NCBI GenBank assembly: GCA_017512025.1
Contig: JAFWHH010000008.1
Coordinates: 62,001-126,000, forward strand
DNA: 64,000 bases
DNA from: Clostridia bacterium
Lineage (GTDB): Bacteria; Bacillota; Clostridia; TANB77; CAG-508
Direction: 5' to 3'
This document shows, in pieces, positions 25,962 to 33,581 of this stretch. The notes under the pieces were generated by a model. That model did no database searches and was not told the origin of the DNA. It saw nothing but the letters and a program-made list of their open reading frames with translations. Positions within the stretch are counted from its first letter, which is position 1. Every line of letters begins with the position of its first letter. Both the position numbers and the translations under genes were made by a program.

Positions 25962-27056
25962 TTACATCTCTCCTTTTATAACATTTTTTATACAAAAATT
26001 AGGTTTGTTATCATCATAGTTCCATGTATGAAAAGAATCCCCTAAACAAAATTCCCAATTTTTACACTTTTTACATTCCTTACAGGATGTACGGTCGTTA
26101 AATCTAAATATTTGAAATTTATTCTCCCATATATCTACAAAGTTATCATATTTAATATTTCCTTGTATAAATTCTGGTCTTCTCTCAACATTTGGACATA
26201 CACTTATATCTCCATTGCTCAAAATACTGCCAATAGTAATTCCAGTAAGGCACGTAAAATATGTATCTCGTAGCTCTTTTTCTAGTTTGATATCTAAAAA
26301 ATGGCTACAACCGTACTCTACATTCATTATCTCTTCAGCTCTTTTTTCTTTTATAAAATTGTATAAATACTTATAATCATTTGCATCCAAAAGTATATCA
26401 TTATTATCTTTTGCCCTACCTATTGGATCGACATTTAATACTCTCCATGAAATAATTTCAAGACTCTTCATTAGATTATATATTTCTTCCAATTCGTTAA
26501 TATTCTTTTTGTTTGCGACTGTCGTTACTTGAACAATTTTAATTGATGGTACTTGTTTTAACTTCTTTAAGTTTTCTACAATTTTATCAAATGATCCTGG
26601 AACTTTTCTAAAACTTTCATGTGTCTTTTTTAAGCCATCTAAACTGACAGATATTGTCTCCATATTAGTCTTATTCATTTTTTCTAATATATCATCATTA
26701 ATTAACATTCCATTTGTTGTTATTCCCCAACGAAAACCTAACTTATTTGCATAATCCATTATCTCAAATAAATCTTTTCTCATTAGAGGTTCTCCACCTG
26801 TTATATTTAAAAGTATATCTTCCGGATTATATCTATCTGCAATATCTTTAAGTGCTTTTTTTAACATGTCAGCACTTATTTCATCTTCGGGTATCTCATA
26901 ACCACAACTACTACCACAATGTTCACATTTAGCATTACATCTTAAAGTAACTTCTATAAATAAATCCTTTAGTATTGGTTTCTTATATAGTTTCTTTCTA
27001 TATTTGGCAATAGCTATCATATTTTTCTTTTTTATTTTTTCTATTTTCTTATCCAT
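25962..27056 (-). CDS. Radical SAM/SPASM domain protein
   Basis: 364 aa. The radical SAM cluster motif is TLRCNAKCEHC (C40, C44, C47), followed by the NITGGEPLMRKD SAM-binding segment (about 94-105) and VSLDG. The C-terminal SPASM domain has GDISVCPNVERR and the cluster CKECKKCKNWEFC (about 335-347) for auxiliary Fe-S centres. Such enzymes modify peptides (RiPPs, sactipeptides, PqqE type) or act as anaerobic sulfatase maturases. No sulfatase is coupled to it; a repeat-bearing protein is, directly downstream. First gene of a four-gene coupled operon with a promoter at 27086-27114. The ribosome site is weak. Confidence 0.9.
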   Translation of the reverse strand: MDKKIEKIKKKNMIAIAKYRKKLYKKPILKDLFIEVTLRCNAKCEHCGSSCGYEIPEDEISADMLKKALKDIADRYNPEDILLNITGGEPLMRKDLFEIMDYANKLGFRWGITTNGMLINDDILEKMNKTNMETISVSLDGLKKTHESFRKVPGSFDKIVENLKKLKQVPSIKIVQVTTVANKKNINELEEIYNLMKSLEIISWRVLNVDPIGRAKDNNDILLDANDYKYLYNFIKEKRAEEIMNVEYGCSHFLDIKLEKELRDTYFTCLTGITIGSILSNGDISVCPNVERRPEFIQGNIKYDNFVDIWENKFQIFRFNDRTSCKECKKCKNWEFCLGDSFHTWNYDDNKPNFCIKNVIKGEM

Positions 27057-27085
27057 AAAAAATCCAATCTTTATAAATTATCTAT

Positions 27086-27114
27086 TTTATATCATAAATT
27101 TGCTAAATTCTCAA
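27086..27114 (-). promoter_or_regulatory. Promoter of the radical SAM operon
   Basis: Minus strand TTGAGA (27114-27109), 17-bp spacer, TATAAA (27091-27086), about 30 bases before the ATG. Confidence 0.65.
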
Positions 27115-27149
27115 TTATTCCAAATAAAATATTATAAATTGTTATTCTC

Positions 27150-27207
27150 TAAAAAGCATAAAACCTATTTACTAGAGCACATCGCTATGCGCATGTAAAT
27201 AGGTTTT
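27150..27207 (-). terminator. Terminator of the deoxyribosyltransferase-Maf unit
   Basis: Perfect 13-bp stem AAAACCTATTTAC (27160-27172) / GTAAATAGGTTTT (27195-27207), loop containing a second small hairpin, then T-rich ATGCTTTTT on the minus strand. Confidence 0.75.
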
Positions 27208-27263
27208 AAATGAAATAAATTCATATTTTGCTTGCAATATGTATGATTATCTATACTTATCTA

Positions 27264-28316
27264 TTACTTGTTATACAAGCTAGACATCATTTCCTGAGCA
27301 TACTCAAGTGTCATGCCTCTTGCAGTAGACATACGACCCTCTTTAAGATGCACAAACTTAGCATCGGTAATAGAAAGTCCACCACAGTATTTCAAGCTCA
27401 TGCCTGTGTCCAAATAAGCCTCAAGCTCTGCATCAGAAATATCATCAACAGAAAGTCTTGCAACGTCAGTAAGATTAATGCTTTGAAGAATCTTGTCACC
27501 ATCAGCAAGAATAACAGCATTTCCAGTATATGCATAAAGTTCATCAGTTCCAAGCATACTAGAAATAAGTTCACGTGCCTCATCAATAGTAGCAGGTTTT
27601 CCATACATTTTCTTTTCAAAAACCATATTCTGGTCACCCGCAATTATAAGACGTCTTCCTCTAGATTTTGTCTCCTCAAACACTGTCATTGCTTTACGCA
27701 TTGCGATTTCTGCAAGTTGGTCTTTGAATGACTTAGACTCATCTGGAGTCTCATCTGCATCACTAACCATTACTTCAAATGGAATAGATGCGTCGATTAG
27801 CTGTTGCTTACGAACTCCAGACTTAGAAGCCAAGATTACGCGTGGGAAATTAGCTACGATTCTCTTAAATGGCTCAACCAAATCCTCTGGATCATCATAA
27901 AAGATTACTTCTTCCGCCACATTTGCCATTGTTGTCGAAATGTCGGAACCAGTCTTAGCGATTACATAGATAGGTTTTCCTGCAGCATAGCAGAATCCAC
28001 CATTCATGCCAAGGCCAACACCTTTTTCTGAAAATTCAATGATGTTACAATCGCACTGTCTCATTGCAGGAAAAGCATAATCTCTCATCAAGACTTTTCC
28101 TTCAGGGATAACTGCTTCATTCCACTTCTCAACATCACGAGCCATGAGAGTAATCGTAATTCCAGCTTTGTTCAAAGCTCTTTCAAGAGCCTCTACATCT
28201 GCTCTGTCCTTTTTGATTCCCTCTTTATCATCGTGAAATTTTCTTGCATGGAATGCATGCACCGTTCCGGGCATTCTCTCCCAATGGATAACTGCCCTCT
28301 TTGCTACTTCTGGCAT
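27264..28316 (-). CDS. Fusion: nucleoside deoxyribosyltransferase-like domain + Maf NTP pyrophosphatase
   Basis: 350 aa. Residues ~1-170 resemble nucleoside 2-deoxyribosyltransferase-type Rossmann folds (CDCNIIEFSEKGVGLGMNGG in part, AAGKPIYVIA, VAEEVIFYDDPEDL). Residues ~176-350 are Maf: ILASKSGVRKQQL (S-x-x-R-K start), SDADETPDES, AEIAMRKA, LIIAGDQNMVFEKKMYGKP with the catalytic Asp, then AYTGNAV. Maf hydrolyses modified or non-canonical NTPs. The pairing suggests a nucleotide-sanitising protein, but whether the first half is catalytic is unclear. ATG after AGGAGGTACTTGTTATT. GC-rich single-gene unit with a leader hairpin. Confidence 0.82.
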   Translation of the reverse strand: MPEVAKRAVIHWERMPGTVHAFHARKFHDDKEGIKKDRADVEALERALNKAGITITLMARDVEKWNEAVIPEGKVLMRDYAFPAMRQCDCNIIEFSEKGVGLGMNGGFCYAAGKPIYVIAKTGSDISTTMANVAEEVIFYDDPEDLVEPFKRIVANFPRVILASKSGVRKQQLIDASIPFEVMVSDADETPDESKSFKDQLAEIAMRKAMTVFEETKSRGRRLIIAGDQNMVFEKKMYGKPATIDEARELISSMLGTDELYAYTGNAVILADGDKILQSINLTDVARLSVDDISDAELEAYLDTGMSLKYCGGLSITDAKFVHLKEGRMSTARGMTLEYAQEMMSSLYNK

Positions 28317-28343
28317 AATAACAAGTACCTCCTAATCAAAATA

Positions 28344-28396
28344 TTGCATATAAGGATATGCAATTGCATTATATCATTTATTATTGATTTGTCATC
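28344..28396 (-). promoter_or_regulatory. Promoter and leader hairpin of the Maf fusion unit
   Basis: A consensus TATAAT -10 (28373-28368) follows a weak -35 (GATGAC, 17-bp spacing, 28396-28391). The leader holds TTGCATAT-CCTT-ATATGCAA (28344-28363). Confidence 0.6.
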
Positions 28397-28438
28397 TTTT
28401 TTCTAAAAAAATATATTTTTTAACAATTTGCCATAAAC

Positions 28439-28507
28439 AAAAAAGTAGGCTAACGCCTACTTGAATATCTTATAAAAAAGGATTCCCCGGCTTTCACCGG
28501 GGTCATC
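28439..28507 (-). terminator. Tandem terminators of the Nudix unit
   Basis: Two successive hairpins on the minus strand: CCCCGG-TGAAAG-CCGGGG then AATCCTTTTTT (28470-28507), and AGTAGGC-GTTA-GCCTACT then TTTTT (28439-28461). Confidence 0.85.
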
Positions 28508-28509
28508 CA

Positions 28510-29037
28510 TTATATCTGTGGACAGCCGTCCGCAAAATATACATTAATAACGTCCCGGATGATAGGAACATTATTAGGGAAGAAATGAGTTGCTTCCTCT
28601 CCGTCTTCCAACAGGGCCCTGATTTCTGGCAAAGATAACCAACCAAGACGTATAGTCTCAGAAGAGATCTTCGCCTCCTCATCGAACTGAGTCTCATCGT
28701 ATCTCAGGCTGTACAAGACAACCGTATGATAAACGATGTCGCCATTTGGATGCACTGTTACATGCTTCTTTCCGGCATAGACTTTCAGGAGCTTAAGCTT
28801 CTCTTTAGAAGCAATCAGACCAGACTCCTGATACAGTTCTCGTACCGCACATTCCTCATAAGACTCATCAAGTTCGATTCCACCACCAAGAAGACCCCAT
28901 TTATTGTGGTCACTTCTAAGTTGAAGAAGAATCTCGACTTCGTCTTCCTGATTCATGCGCCAGACAAGCACTCCTGTGCCTGGCAGCTGGAGGGGTCTGT
29001 GTCCTACCAACTGTCTGAGCTCACTAATGTAACTCAT
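28510..29037 (-). CDS. Nudix hydrolase (GC-rich unit)
   Basis: 175 aa. The Nudix box is present, GGGIELDESYEECAVRELYQ followed by ESGL (about 52-75), with one change (EE to QE) relative to the consensus. Nudix enzymes hydrolyse nucleoside diphosphates linked to another group; the long beta strands around YHTVVLYSLRYD are typical of the fold, and the substrate is not predictable. ATG after AAGGAGTACAGAC. Divergent from the purM unit, with its own promoter at 29094-29122 and double terminators. Codon use is GC-richer than native neighbours. Confidence 0.88.
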   Translation of the reverse strand: MSYISELRQLVGHRPLQLPGTGVLVWRMNQEDEVEILLQLRSDHNKWGLLGGGIELDESYEECAVRELYQESGLIASKEKLKLLKVYAGKKHVTVHPNGDIVYHTVVLYSLRYDETQFDEEAKISSETIRLGWLSLPEIRALLEDGEEATHFFPNNVPIIRDVINVYFADGCPQI

Positions 29038-29093
29038 GTCTGTACTCCTTCCCTAGGGTGCGTATTTGCAAGAGTTTTACTCCAGCACGGATC

Positions 29094-29122
29094 ATTATAT
29101 CACATTTATGTAAAATTAACAA
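29094..29122 (-). promoter_or_regulatory. Promoter of the Nudix unit
   Basis: Minus strand TTGTTA (29122-29117), 17-bp spacer holding TTTACATAAA, TATAAT (29099-29094). It shares the 13-mer AATTTTACATAAA with the promoter at 31332-31360. Confidence 0.7.
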
Positions 29123-29138
29123 TAAATTTTATTTTTAA

Positions 29139-29195
29139 TTGACAAGATTACATAGCCTTGTTATAATCGCTTTGTGTATGGTCTAGTACCTATAC
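29139..29195 (+). promoter_or_regulatory. Perfect consensus promoter and leader hairpin of purM
   Basis: TTGACA (29139-29144), 17-bp spacer, TATAAT (29162-29167). The leader can fold GTATGGT...ACCTATAC (29176-29195) before the AAAGGAGG site. Confidence 0.85.
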
Positions 29196-29238
29196 AAGTA
29201 GGCAATATCTCTATTACACTAAAGGAGGTAAACAAACA

Positions 29239-30444
29239 ATGGGAAAACCGCAAACTCGTGACCCGTATGCCGTTCTGGGTGTCTCTTCTACAAAGAAGGG
29301 CGTTCACCGGGCGACAAAGAACATGTCTAAGGGGCTCTACCCCGGGGCATTCTGCCAGATTGTTCCTATGTCACAGGAACTCAGAAAGGTACTTCCTGCT
29401 ACAACCGTAGACCTGTTTGCTCAGGTTATCCACGCCGATGGTGTTGGTACAAAGAGCAACGTGGCCTATCTGGCAATGAAGGAAGGCATCACTGACGAAT
29501 TTCTTTACGGACTTGCTCAGGACGCAATTGTTATGAATACTGATGATATGGCATGCGTTGGTGTGACCGACGAATTCTTTATCAGTAATCATATTGCACG
29601 TAATGCTGGAAATGTTGATGACGAGGCAATCGCCAAAGTCATTCAAGGTTATACAATGTATTTTGATAAGATGAAAGCTCTCGGAATTAAGCTTCACAAT
29701 ACCGGCGGCGAAACAGCTGATGTTGGTTCCTACACAACGACAATGGGAATCGACGTAACAGCTACTGCAACCATTCTGAGAAGTGATATTATCGACTGCA
29801 GTCACATCGAACCGAAGAACTACATTGTTGGACTTTCATCGGCCGGCAAATGTCTTTACGAGGACAAAGAAAACTCTGGTATTCGCAGTAACGGCCTTAC
29901 ATTGGCAATTCATTCCCTGCTCTGCGAGGATTATCGTAAGTATCCGGAGACAATGGATCCCACAATTGACCCAAACGATCTATATCACGGAGTATATCGT
30001 TTGGAGGATAAGCTTGAGGGAACATCTCTCACAATCGCAGAAGCAATTCTTTCTCCGACGAGAAGTTATGTTCCGGTTGTACGTGACATTCTCTCAAGTG
30101 GTGTTCATGTTACTGGAATCATTCACTGCTCTGGCGGCGGACTTACAAAATCGATTAACTTCGGTGAAGGTATCACCTACATCAAGGATGATGTTCTGAA
30201 TATCCAGACACCGGCAATTTTCAGAGCAATCCAGGATATCAACGACATTGACGATTATTACATGTTCCGTACTTTCAACATGGGTATCGGCATGGAAATC
30301 TATGTAAGAACTATCGAGGAAGCAAAGAAGGTAATGCACAGCGCTGCCAAGTTTGGTATCGAGGCGCAGATTATCGGTTTGACGGATATCAGCGAAGACA
30401 GAATGAACCACGTTAAGATTGGTGACAACGAATATTCTAAATAA
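29239..30444 (+). CDS. purM: Phosphoribosylformylglycinamidine cyclo-ligase, long (Bacteroidetes-like) type
   Basis: 401 aa. Predicted to close the imidazole ring, FGAM + ATP to AIR, in purine synthesis. Visible: HADGVGTKSNVAY (about 62-74), DAIVMNTDDMACVGV (about 94-108), NTGGETADVGSY, SNGLTLA, LSPTRSYVPV, HCSGGGLTKS and FNMGIGMEIYV. The length and the KGLYPGAFCQIVP start resemble the ~390-aa form I associate with Bacteroidetes rather than the ~345-aa Firmicute PurM. No other pur gene is nearby. ATG after AAAGGAGG. GC-rich, with a perfect promoter and terminator: the clearest transferred unit in the window. Confidence 0.9.
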   Translation: MGKPQTRDPYAVLGVSSTKKGVHRATKNMSKGLYPGAFCQIVPMSQELRKVLPATTVDLFAQVIHADGVGTKSNVAYLAMKEGITDEFLYGLAQDAIVMNTDDMACVGVTDEFFISNHIARNAGNVDDEAIAKVIQGYTMYFDKMKALGIKLHNTGGETADVGSYTTTMGIDVTATATILRSDIIDCSHIEPKNYIVGLSSAGKCLYEDKENSGIRSNGLTLAIHSLLCEDYRKYPETMDPTIDPNDLYHGVYRLEDKLEGTSLTIAEAILSPTRSYVPVVRDILSSGVHVTGIIHCSGGGLTKSINFGEGITYIKDDVLNIQTPAIFRAIQDINDIDDYYMFRTFNMGIGMEIYVRTIEEAKKVMHSAAKFGIEAQIIGLTDISEDRMNHVKIGDNEYSK

Positions 30445-30469
30445 TCACAAGTACAATTCCCAAGCAACT

Positions 30470-30503
30470 GGGGCGATGATTCAATGAATCACCGCCCCTT
30501 TTA
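30470..30503 (+). terminator. Terminator of purM
   Basis: GGGGCGATGATTC / GAATCACCGCCCC stem with a 3-base loop (one mismatch), then TTTT. Confidence 0.9.
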
Positions 30504-30520
30504 CTATCTTTCTATTATTA

Positions 30521-30562
30521 AAAAGAAAAGACCCACGGAAGAATAAACTCCTCCCGCAGGCC
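30521..30562 (-). terminator. Terminator of the 86-aa unit
   Basis: GCGGGAGGA...TCTTCCGTGGG stem with wobble pairs, then TCTTTTCTTTTTA on the minus strand. Confidence 0.7.
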
Positions 30563-30574
30563 ACAAACAAATAA

Positions 30575-30835
30575 TCAGGCACCAACAGCTTCACTTTCAT
30601 AAAACTGATGGCAAGCATCCTCCCTAGAAGCAGCACAGTCGTTGCAGAAATCGTTAATCAGAACGACAAAGGCACAACTGATACGAACTCTGTACCCTAC
30701 CTCGAACTGAAATTCACGTCCACATGTGCAGCAAGTCTTGGGAAACAATGCTAGATGGCGATGAACGGTTCGCATATTCTTACGATGCTGCCGCTCCTTC
30801 TGTCTCTCTGCAGTATCCTCAAGCGAATACTTCAT
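30575..30835 (-). CDS. Small cysteine-rich, probably zinc-binding protein, 86 aa (GC-rich unit)
   Basis: Unknown family. Two cysteine pairs, TCCTCG (about 34-39) and CNDCAAS (about 64-70), could form one zinc ribbon. The first 30 residues are basic and helical. Zinc-ribbon proteins of this size often bind nucleic acid or a partner protein; no function is claimed. The ATG at 30835 is chosen because AGGAGG is correctly spaced for it; an upstream GTG overlaps the ribosome site. Own promoter (30890-30919), a leader that folds on itself (30850-30889) and a terminator. Confidence 0.65.
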   Translation of the reverse strand: MKYSLEDTAERQKERQHRKNMRTVHRHLALFPKTCCTCGREFQFEVGYRVRISCAFVVLINDFCNDCAASREDACHQFYESEAVGA

Positions 30836-30849
30836 GAAAAGCACCTCCT

Positions 30850-30919
30850 AATCGTGTTTGTATAGAATTGGGTAAAATCCCATACGATTATTATACAATA
30901 CTTAACATAAAAAAGTCAA
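30850..30919 (-). promoter_or_regulatory. Promoter and leader hairpin of the 86-aa unit
   Basis: Minus strand TTGACT (30919-30914), 18-bp spacer, TATAAT (30895-30890). The leader pairs AATCGT with ACGATT and GGG with CCC (30850-30889). Confidence 0.65.
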
Positions 30920-30974
30920 TTAAAGAGTTGAATAGACGGAGGTTGCATAATGCATCCCCCGCCTTTCACGTTGA

Positions 30975-31253
30975 TTAAGCTGCTGTAGAATCCACAAAGA
31001 TGTCATTGGGTGCCGGCCACGTCACCACGTCCTCAGAAATTGCAAAGACATAGTTGTGTGTCGGATGCTCGGCAAGCTTCGTTCTCAGATACTCGAGAGT
31101 ATACTTGGAGCCAAACAGGTTGATACCTATATTCGGCATATCCATCGTACTTCTCAGCACCTCAACCTCTCTCACACCGTGCTGCGTGTGTGCACCATAG
31201 ATGTGAATCTGATTATCCTTGCGTTCCACATACAAACAATTAATCTTTTTCAT
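30975..31253 (-). CDS. Unknown protein, 92 aa (GC-rich unit)
   Basis: Not recognised. A compact mixed alpha/beta protein: KKINCLYVERKDNQIHIYG strand pair, then REVEVLRSTMDMPN, a helix YTLEYLRTKLAEHP and a final strand NYVFAISEDVVTW. No membrane segment, signal peptide or cysteine pair. ATG follows ACGGAGGGTACTATC. The promoter at 31332-31360 has a perfect 17-bp spacer and the leader has a hairpin (31299-31324). A weaker hairpin follows the stop (about 30937-30963). G+C is higher than in neighbouring native genes. Confidence 0.65.
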   Translation of the reverse strand: MKKINCLYVERKDNQIHIYGAHTQHGVREVEVLRSTMDMPNIGINLFGSKYTLEYLRTKLAEHPTHNYVFAISEDVVTWPAPNDIFVDSTAA

Positions 31254-31331
31254 GATAGTACCCTCCGTTGTTTTTTAATTTTTAGCCTCATGAAATATAC
31301 ATACAAGAGCCATAGCTCATGTGTACCTTAT

Positions 31332-31360
31332 ATTATACTCCATTTTATGTAAAATTTCAA
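31332..31360 (-). promoter_or_regulatory. Promoter of the 92-aa unit
   Basis: Minus strand TTGAAA (31360-31355), 17-bp spacer with TTTTACATAAA, TATAAT (31337-31332). Confidence 0.75.
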
Positions 31361-31378
31361 ATATGTATTGCTTTGCCC

Positions 31379-31412
31379 AAAAATAAAAAGTGCAGACTAA
31401 CTGCACTTTTTA
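31379..31412. terminator. Bidirectional terminator next to tRNA-Gly
   Basis: AAAAAGTGCAG-ACTAA-CTGCACTTTTT, T-rich on both strands. It ends the tRNA-Gly transcript. Confidence 0.85.
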
Positions 31413-31464
31413 TTATCTATCATATCCACTAATTCTTCTCATATATTAAAATTCCTTATATATT

Positions 31465-31538
<74 letters not shown>

Positions 31539-31560
31539 ACATATATATATTATATTATAA

Positions 31561-31654
31561 AACCAGGATTTTATCAACTCACGTATAAAATCCTGGTTAT
31601 TGTTAACTTTAAGGGTAAGAACAGACCTGTGGAAAATTGATATTTCCACAGGCC
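31561..31654 (-). terminator. Two tandem hairpins after the 302-aa membrane protein
   Basis: CTGTGGAAA...TTTCCACAG (31624-31654) and AACCAGGATTTTAT...ATAAAATCCTGGTT then TTATAAT (31561-31598). The second is the better terminator and insulates the tRNA-Gly gene downstream. Confidence 0.65.
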
Positions 31655-31694
31655 ACAAATTTATATAATAAGATATTCTTCTCAGTTTCCACTA

Positions 31695-32603
31695 TTATTT
31701 TCTAACGCCATATGCCTCTACTTCAAGATCATAATCACTTCCTATAAACTTATTGTTACATTCTATTGCAAATTTTTTCTTAAATGATAGATGATTATCT
31801 TCTAATTCAACATCTTCATAATATTTTTCTACTTTTCCTAGAAGCTTACCATTATTTTTGTTATACGCAGTACATACAATTCTAATGACTTTATATTCTT
31901 TTACTACACCTCTTTCAGAGTGTCCTAAGCTTACATTTATATTAATTACACCAGAATCCTCATTTGAACTATAACTTTTTTCTATTTTTTCCCAATCTTC
32001 GTCCTTATACTTTTCCGCCATAGCAGCATTTTCTTCATCTAATAAATCATTACTATCTGGAATTAAAAATACTCCACAACTAATAACTACTAAACCAATC
32101 AATAATATTATCAAATATAGCATATTATGTGAGGGTTCTCCTAGTACTTTTTGATTTAATCTATTTTTGCATATAAACATAAGTGCTACATATTGGATGG
32201 CATTTGCTCCACAATTTATAAGTATACTAATAAGTGCTGCATTAAGAGTTAATCGTTTAAATCCAACATCAATAATATTCGAAAAAGATGTTAATAAAAT
32301 GTTTATTGCAATTAATACGAAAAAGAATATGTAAATATTTTTTCTTACAGCCTTTACATCGTTTGAATCTATCTTAGCCTCAAATAAACTCATGTCTACA
32401 CTAGTAATACCAACTTTCCAAAGTACTAATGTAGATATTGCAAAATTAATTATACTTATTATTTTTTGTGATATGAATGCTGAAAGAATGGCAACTAAAA
32501 CATAAGCTACAACCCCTAACAACAATATACTAACAACATAATTGATAATAAACTTTTTGGTAAACTTACCTACCAAATTTCCGTTATTTTCCATATTATC
32601 CAT
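31695..32603 (-). CDS. Polytopic membrane protein of unknown function
   Basis: 302 aa. Six predicted membrane segments lie between about residues 18 and 200, followed by an acidic linker (DSNDLLDEENAAMAEKYKDEDWEK) and a C-terminal soluble beta domain (about 225-302: INVSLGHSERGVVKEYKVI...). No known family is recognised. ATG follows AAAGGAGGATTACT. It follows a lipoprotein gene on the same strand, separated by a terminator hairpin. Native AT-rich codon use. Confidence 0.7.
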   Translation of the reverse strand: MDNMENNGNLVGKFTKKFIINYVVSILLLGVVAYVLVAILSAFISQKIISIINFAISTLVLWKVGITSVDMSLFEAKIDSNDVKAVRKNIYIFFFVLIAINILLTSFSNIIDVGFKRLTLNAALISILINCGANAIQYVALMFICKNRLNQKVLGEPSHNMLYLIILLIGLVVISCGVFLIPDSNDLLDEENAAMAEKYKDEDWEKIEKSYSSNEDSGVININVSLGHSERGVVKEYKVIRIVCTAYNKNNGKLLGKVEKYYEDVELEDNHLSFKKKFAIECNNKFIGSDYDLEVEAYGVRK

Positions 32604-32666
32604 AGTAATCCTCCTTTGTTTATATAATATTTTCTTTTGTATTTGTATCTGTTTATATTATAATAT

Positions 32667-32706
32667 AAGACCAAAATTATATCAATTTTAATATAACTTT
32701 GGTCTT
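32667..32706 (-). terminator. Terminator of the thioesterase-lipoprotein unit
   Basis: Long stem AAGACCAAA...TTTGGTCTT (32667-32706) followed by AT-rich sequence. Confidence 0.65.
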
Positions 32707-32719
32707 AAATATATTTTTA

Positions 32720-33154
32720 CTATTTTTTTACAGTTCTAGTTGTTATTTGAGGCTCGTCAACAATACGGATGTCATTAATATTGTATAGTTCATTTACCCT
32801 ACGTGTAAATTCAGCTATCCAATCATTTACTAGATTAATACACTCATCATCAGTATGATCATCACATACATAAATAACTTTAATCATTTCTGTATCTTCA
32901 ACATATTCAAGCTCTATATCTCCAACGCTTCCATATTTATCTTCAATTACACTTTTAATAGCTCTTGAGTTTATTATTTGTTCGTATGTTTGAAAAAGTT
33001 TTGTATTTAGGGCTTGAGAATTTGTTTCATTTCCAGCAACTATGCTAGCATATACAATTTTTTGTTTTTCTTTCTTTCCACATCCAACCAAGGTGCACAT
33101 TGTACCTAGTAAAATTATAATAACTATTGCTAATCCTAAAACTTTTTTCATCAT
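32720..33154 (-). CDS. Lipoprotein with Wzz/YveK-like N-terminal domain
   Basis: 144 aa. Signal peptide with lipobox LVGC (Cys near 25), so a membrane-anchored lipoprotein. The rest matches the periplasmic start of chain-length determinants: NTKLFQTYEQIINSRAIKSVIEDKYG, then IELEYVEDTEMIKVIYVCDD and a helix DECINLVNDWIAEFTRRV. The C-terminal membrane helix and kinase part of normal Wzz/CapA proteins are absent. It may be a degenerate or regulatory relative tied to surface polysaccharide. It begins 2 bp after the thioesterase stop codon, so the two are coupled. Confidence 0.68.
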   Translation of the reverse strand: MMKKVLGLAIVIIILLGTMCTLVGCGKKEKQKIVYASIVAGNETNSQALNTKLFQTYEQIINSRAIKSVIEDKYGSVGDIELEYVEDTEMIKVIYVCDDHTDDECINLVNDWIAEFTRRVNELYNINDIRIVDEPQITTRTVKK

Positions 33155-33156
33155 AA

Positions 33157-33570
33157 TTATTCCCCTATTACTTTATATAATCTTTCATCCATTTCAGGAA
33201 CAACTTTCTTTAAATTAACTGGTCTTCCCTCTTTGTTTAAAAAACAATGACTTGATTTTCCTGTGAACACTAGATCTCCCGTTGCTTTATTTTTCATAGT
33301 ATATTCATATACCATTTTAACTGAGTTATACTCTGCAAGTTTAATCTCTATCTCTACTTCATCTTCAAATGTAGTAGTCTTTTTATAATTACATTCTATT
33401 CCAAGAACTGGTGATACAAATCCCATTTTCTCAACCTCAGAATATCCACAATCTCTTTTATTTAAGAATTCTACTCTTGCTTCTTCCATCCATCTAATAT
33501 AGTTAGAATGATGAGTAATTCCCATTCTATCTGTTTCATAATATTGAACCTTATGTACGTAATTTTCCAT
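33157..33570 (-). CDS. Acyl-CoA thioesterase, YbgC/4HBT family
   Basis: 137 aa hot-dog fold enzyme. The catalytic Asp/Gly region YYETDRMGITHHSNYIRWME (about 9-28) is diagnostic for YbgC-type thioesterases, which hydrolyse short-chain or aromatic acyl-CoA. The length is normal. ATG after TAGGAGGAATAGAA. It lies 11 bp downstream of the YjbR-like gene and 2 bp upstream of the lipoprotein gene, one apparent three-gene message ending at 32667-32706. Confidence 0.9.
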   Translation of the reverse strand: MENYVHKVQYYETDRMGITHHSNYIRWMEEARVEFLNKRDCGYSEVEKMGFVSPVLGIECNYKKTTTFEDEVEIEIKLAEYNSVKMVYEYTMKNKATGDLVFTGKSSHCFLNKEGRPVNLKKVVPEMDERLYKVIGE

Positions 33571-33581
33571 TTCTATTCCTC

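Noticed and set aside
19087..27190. Shared 11-mer GCATAGCGATG near 19090 and 27182
   Set aside because: Both copies lie inside leader or terminator hairpins of GC-rich units and there are only two; too short to call a repeat family.
29168..29238. Purine riboswitch before purM
   Set aside because: The leader lacks the conserved purine-aptamer core; only a simple hairpin is seen.
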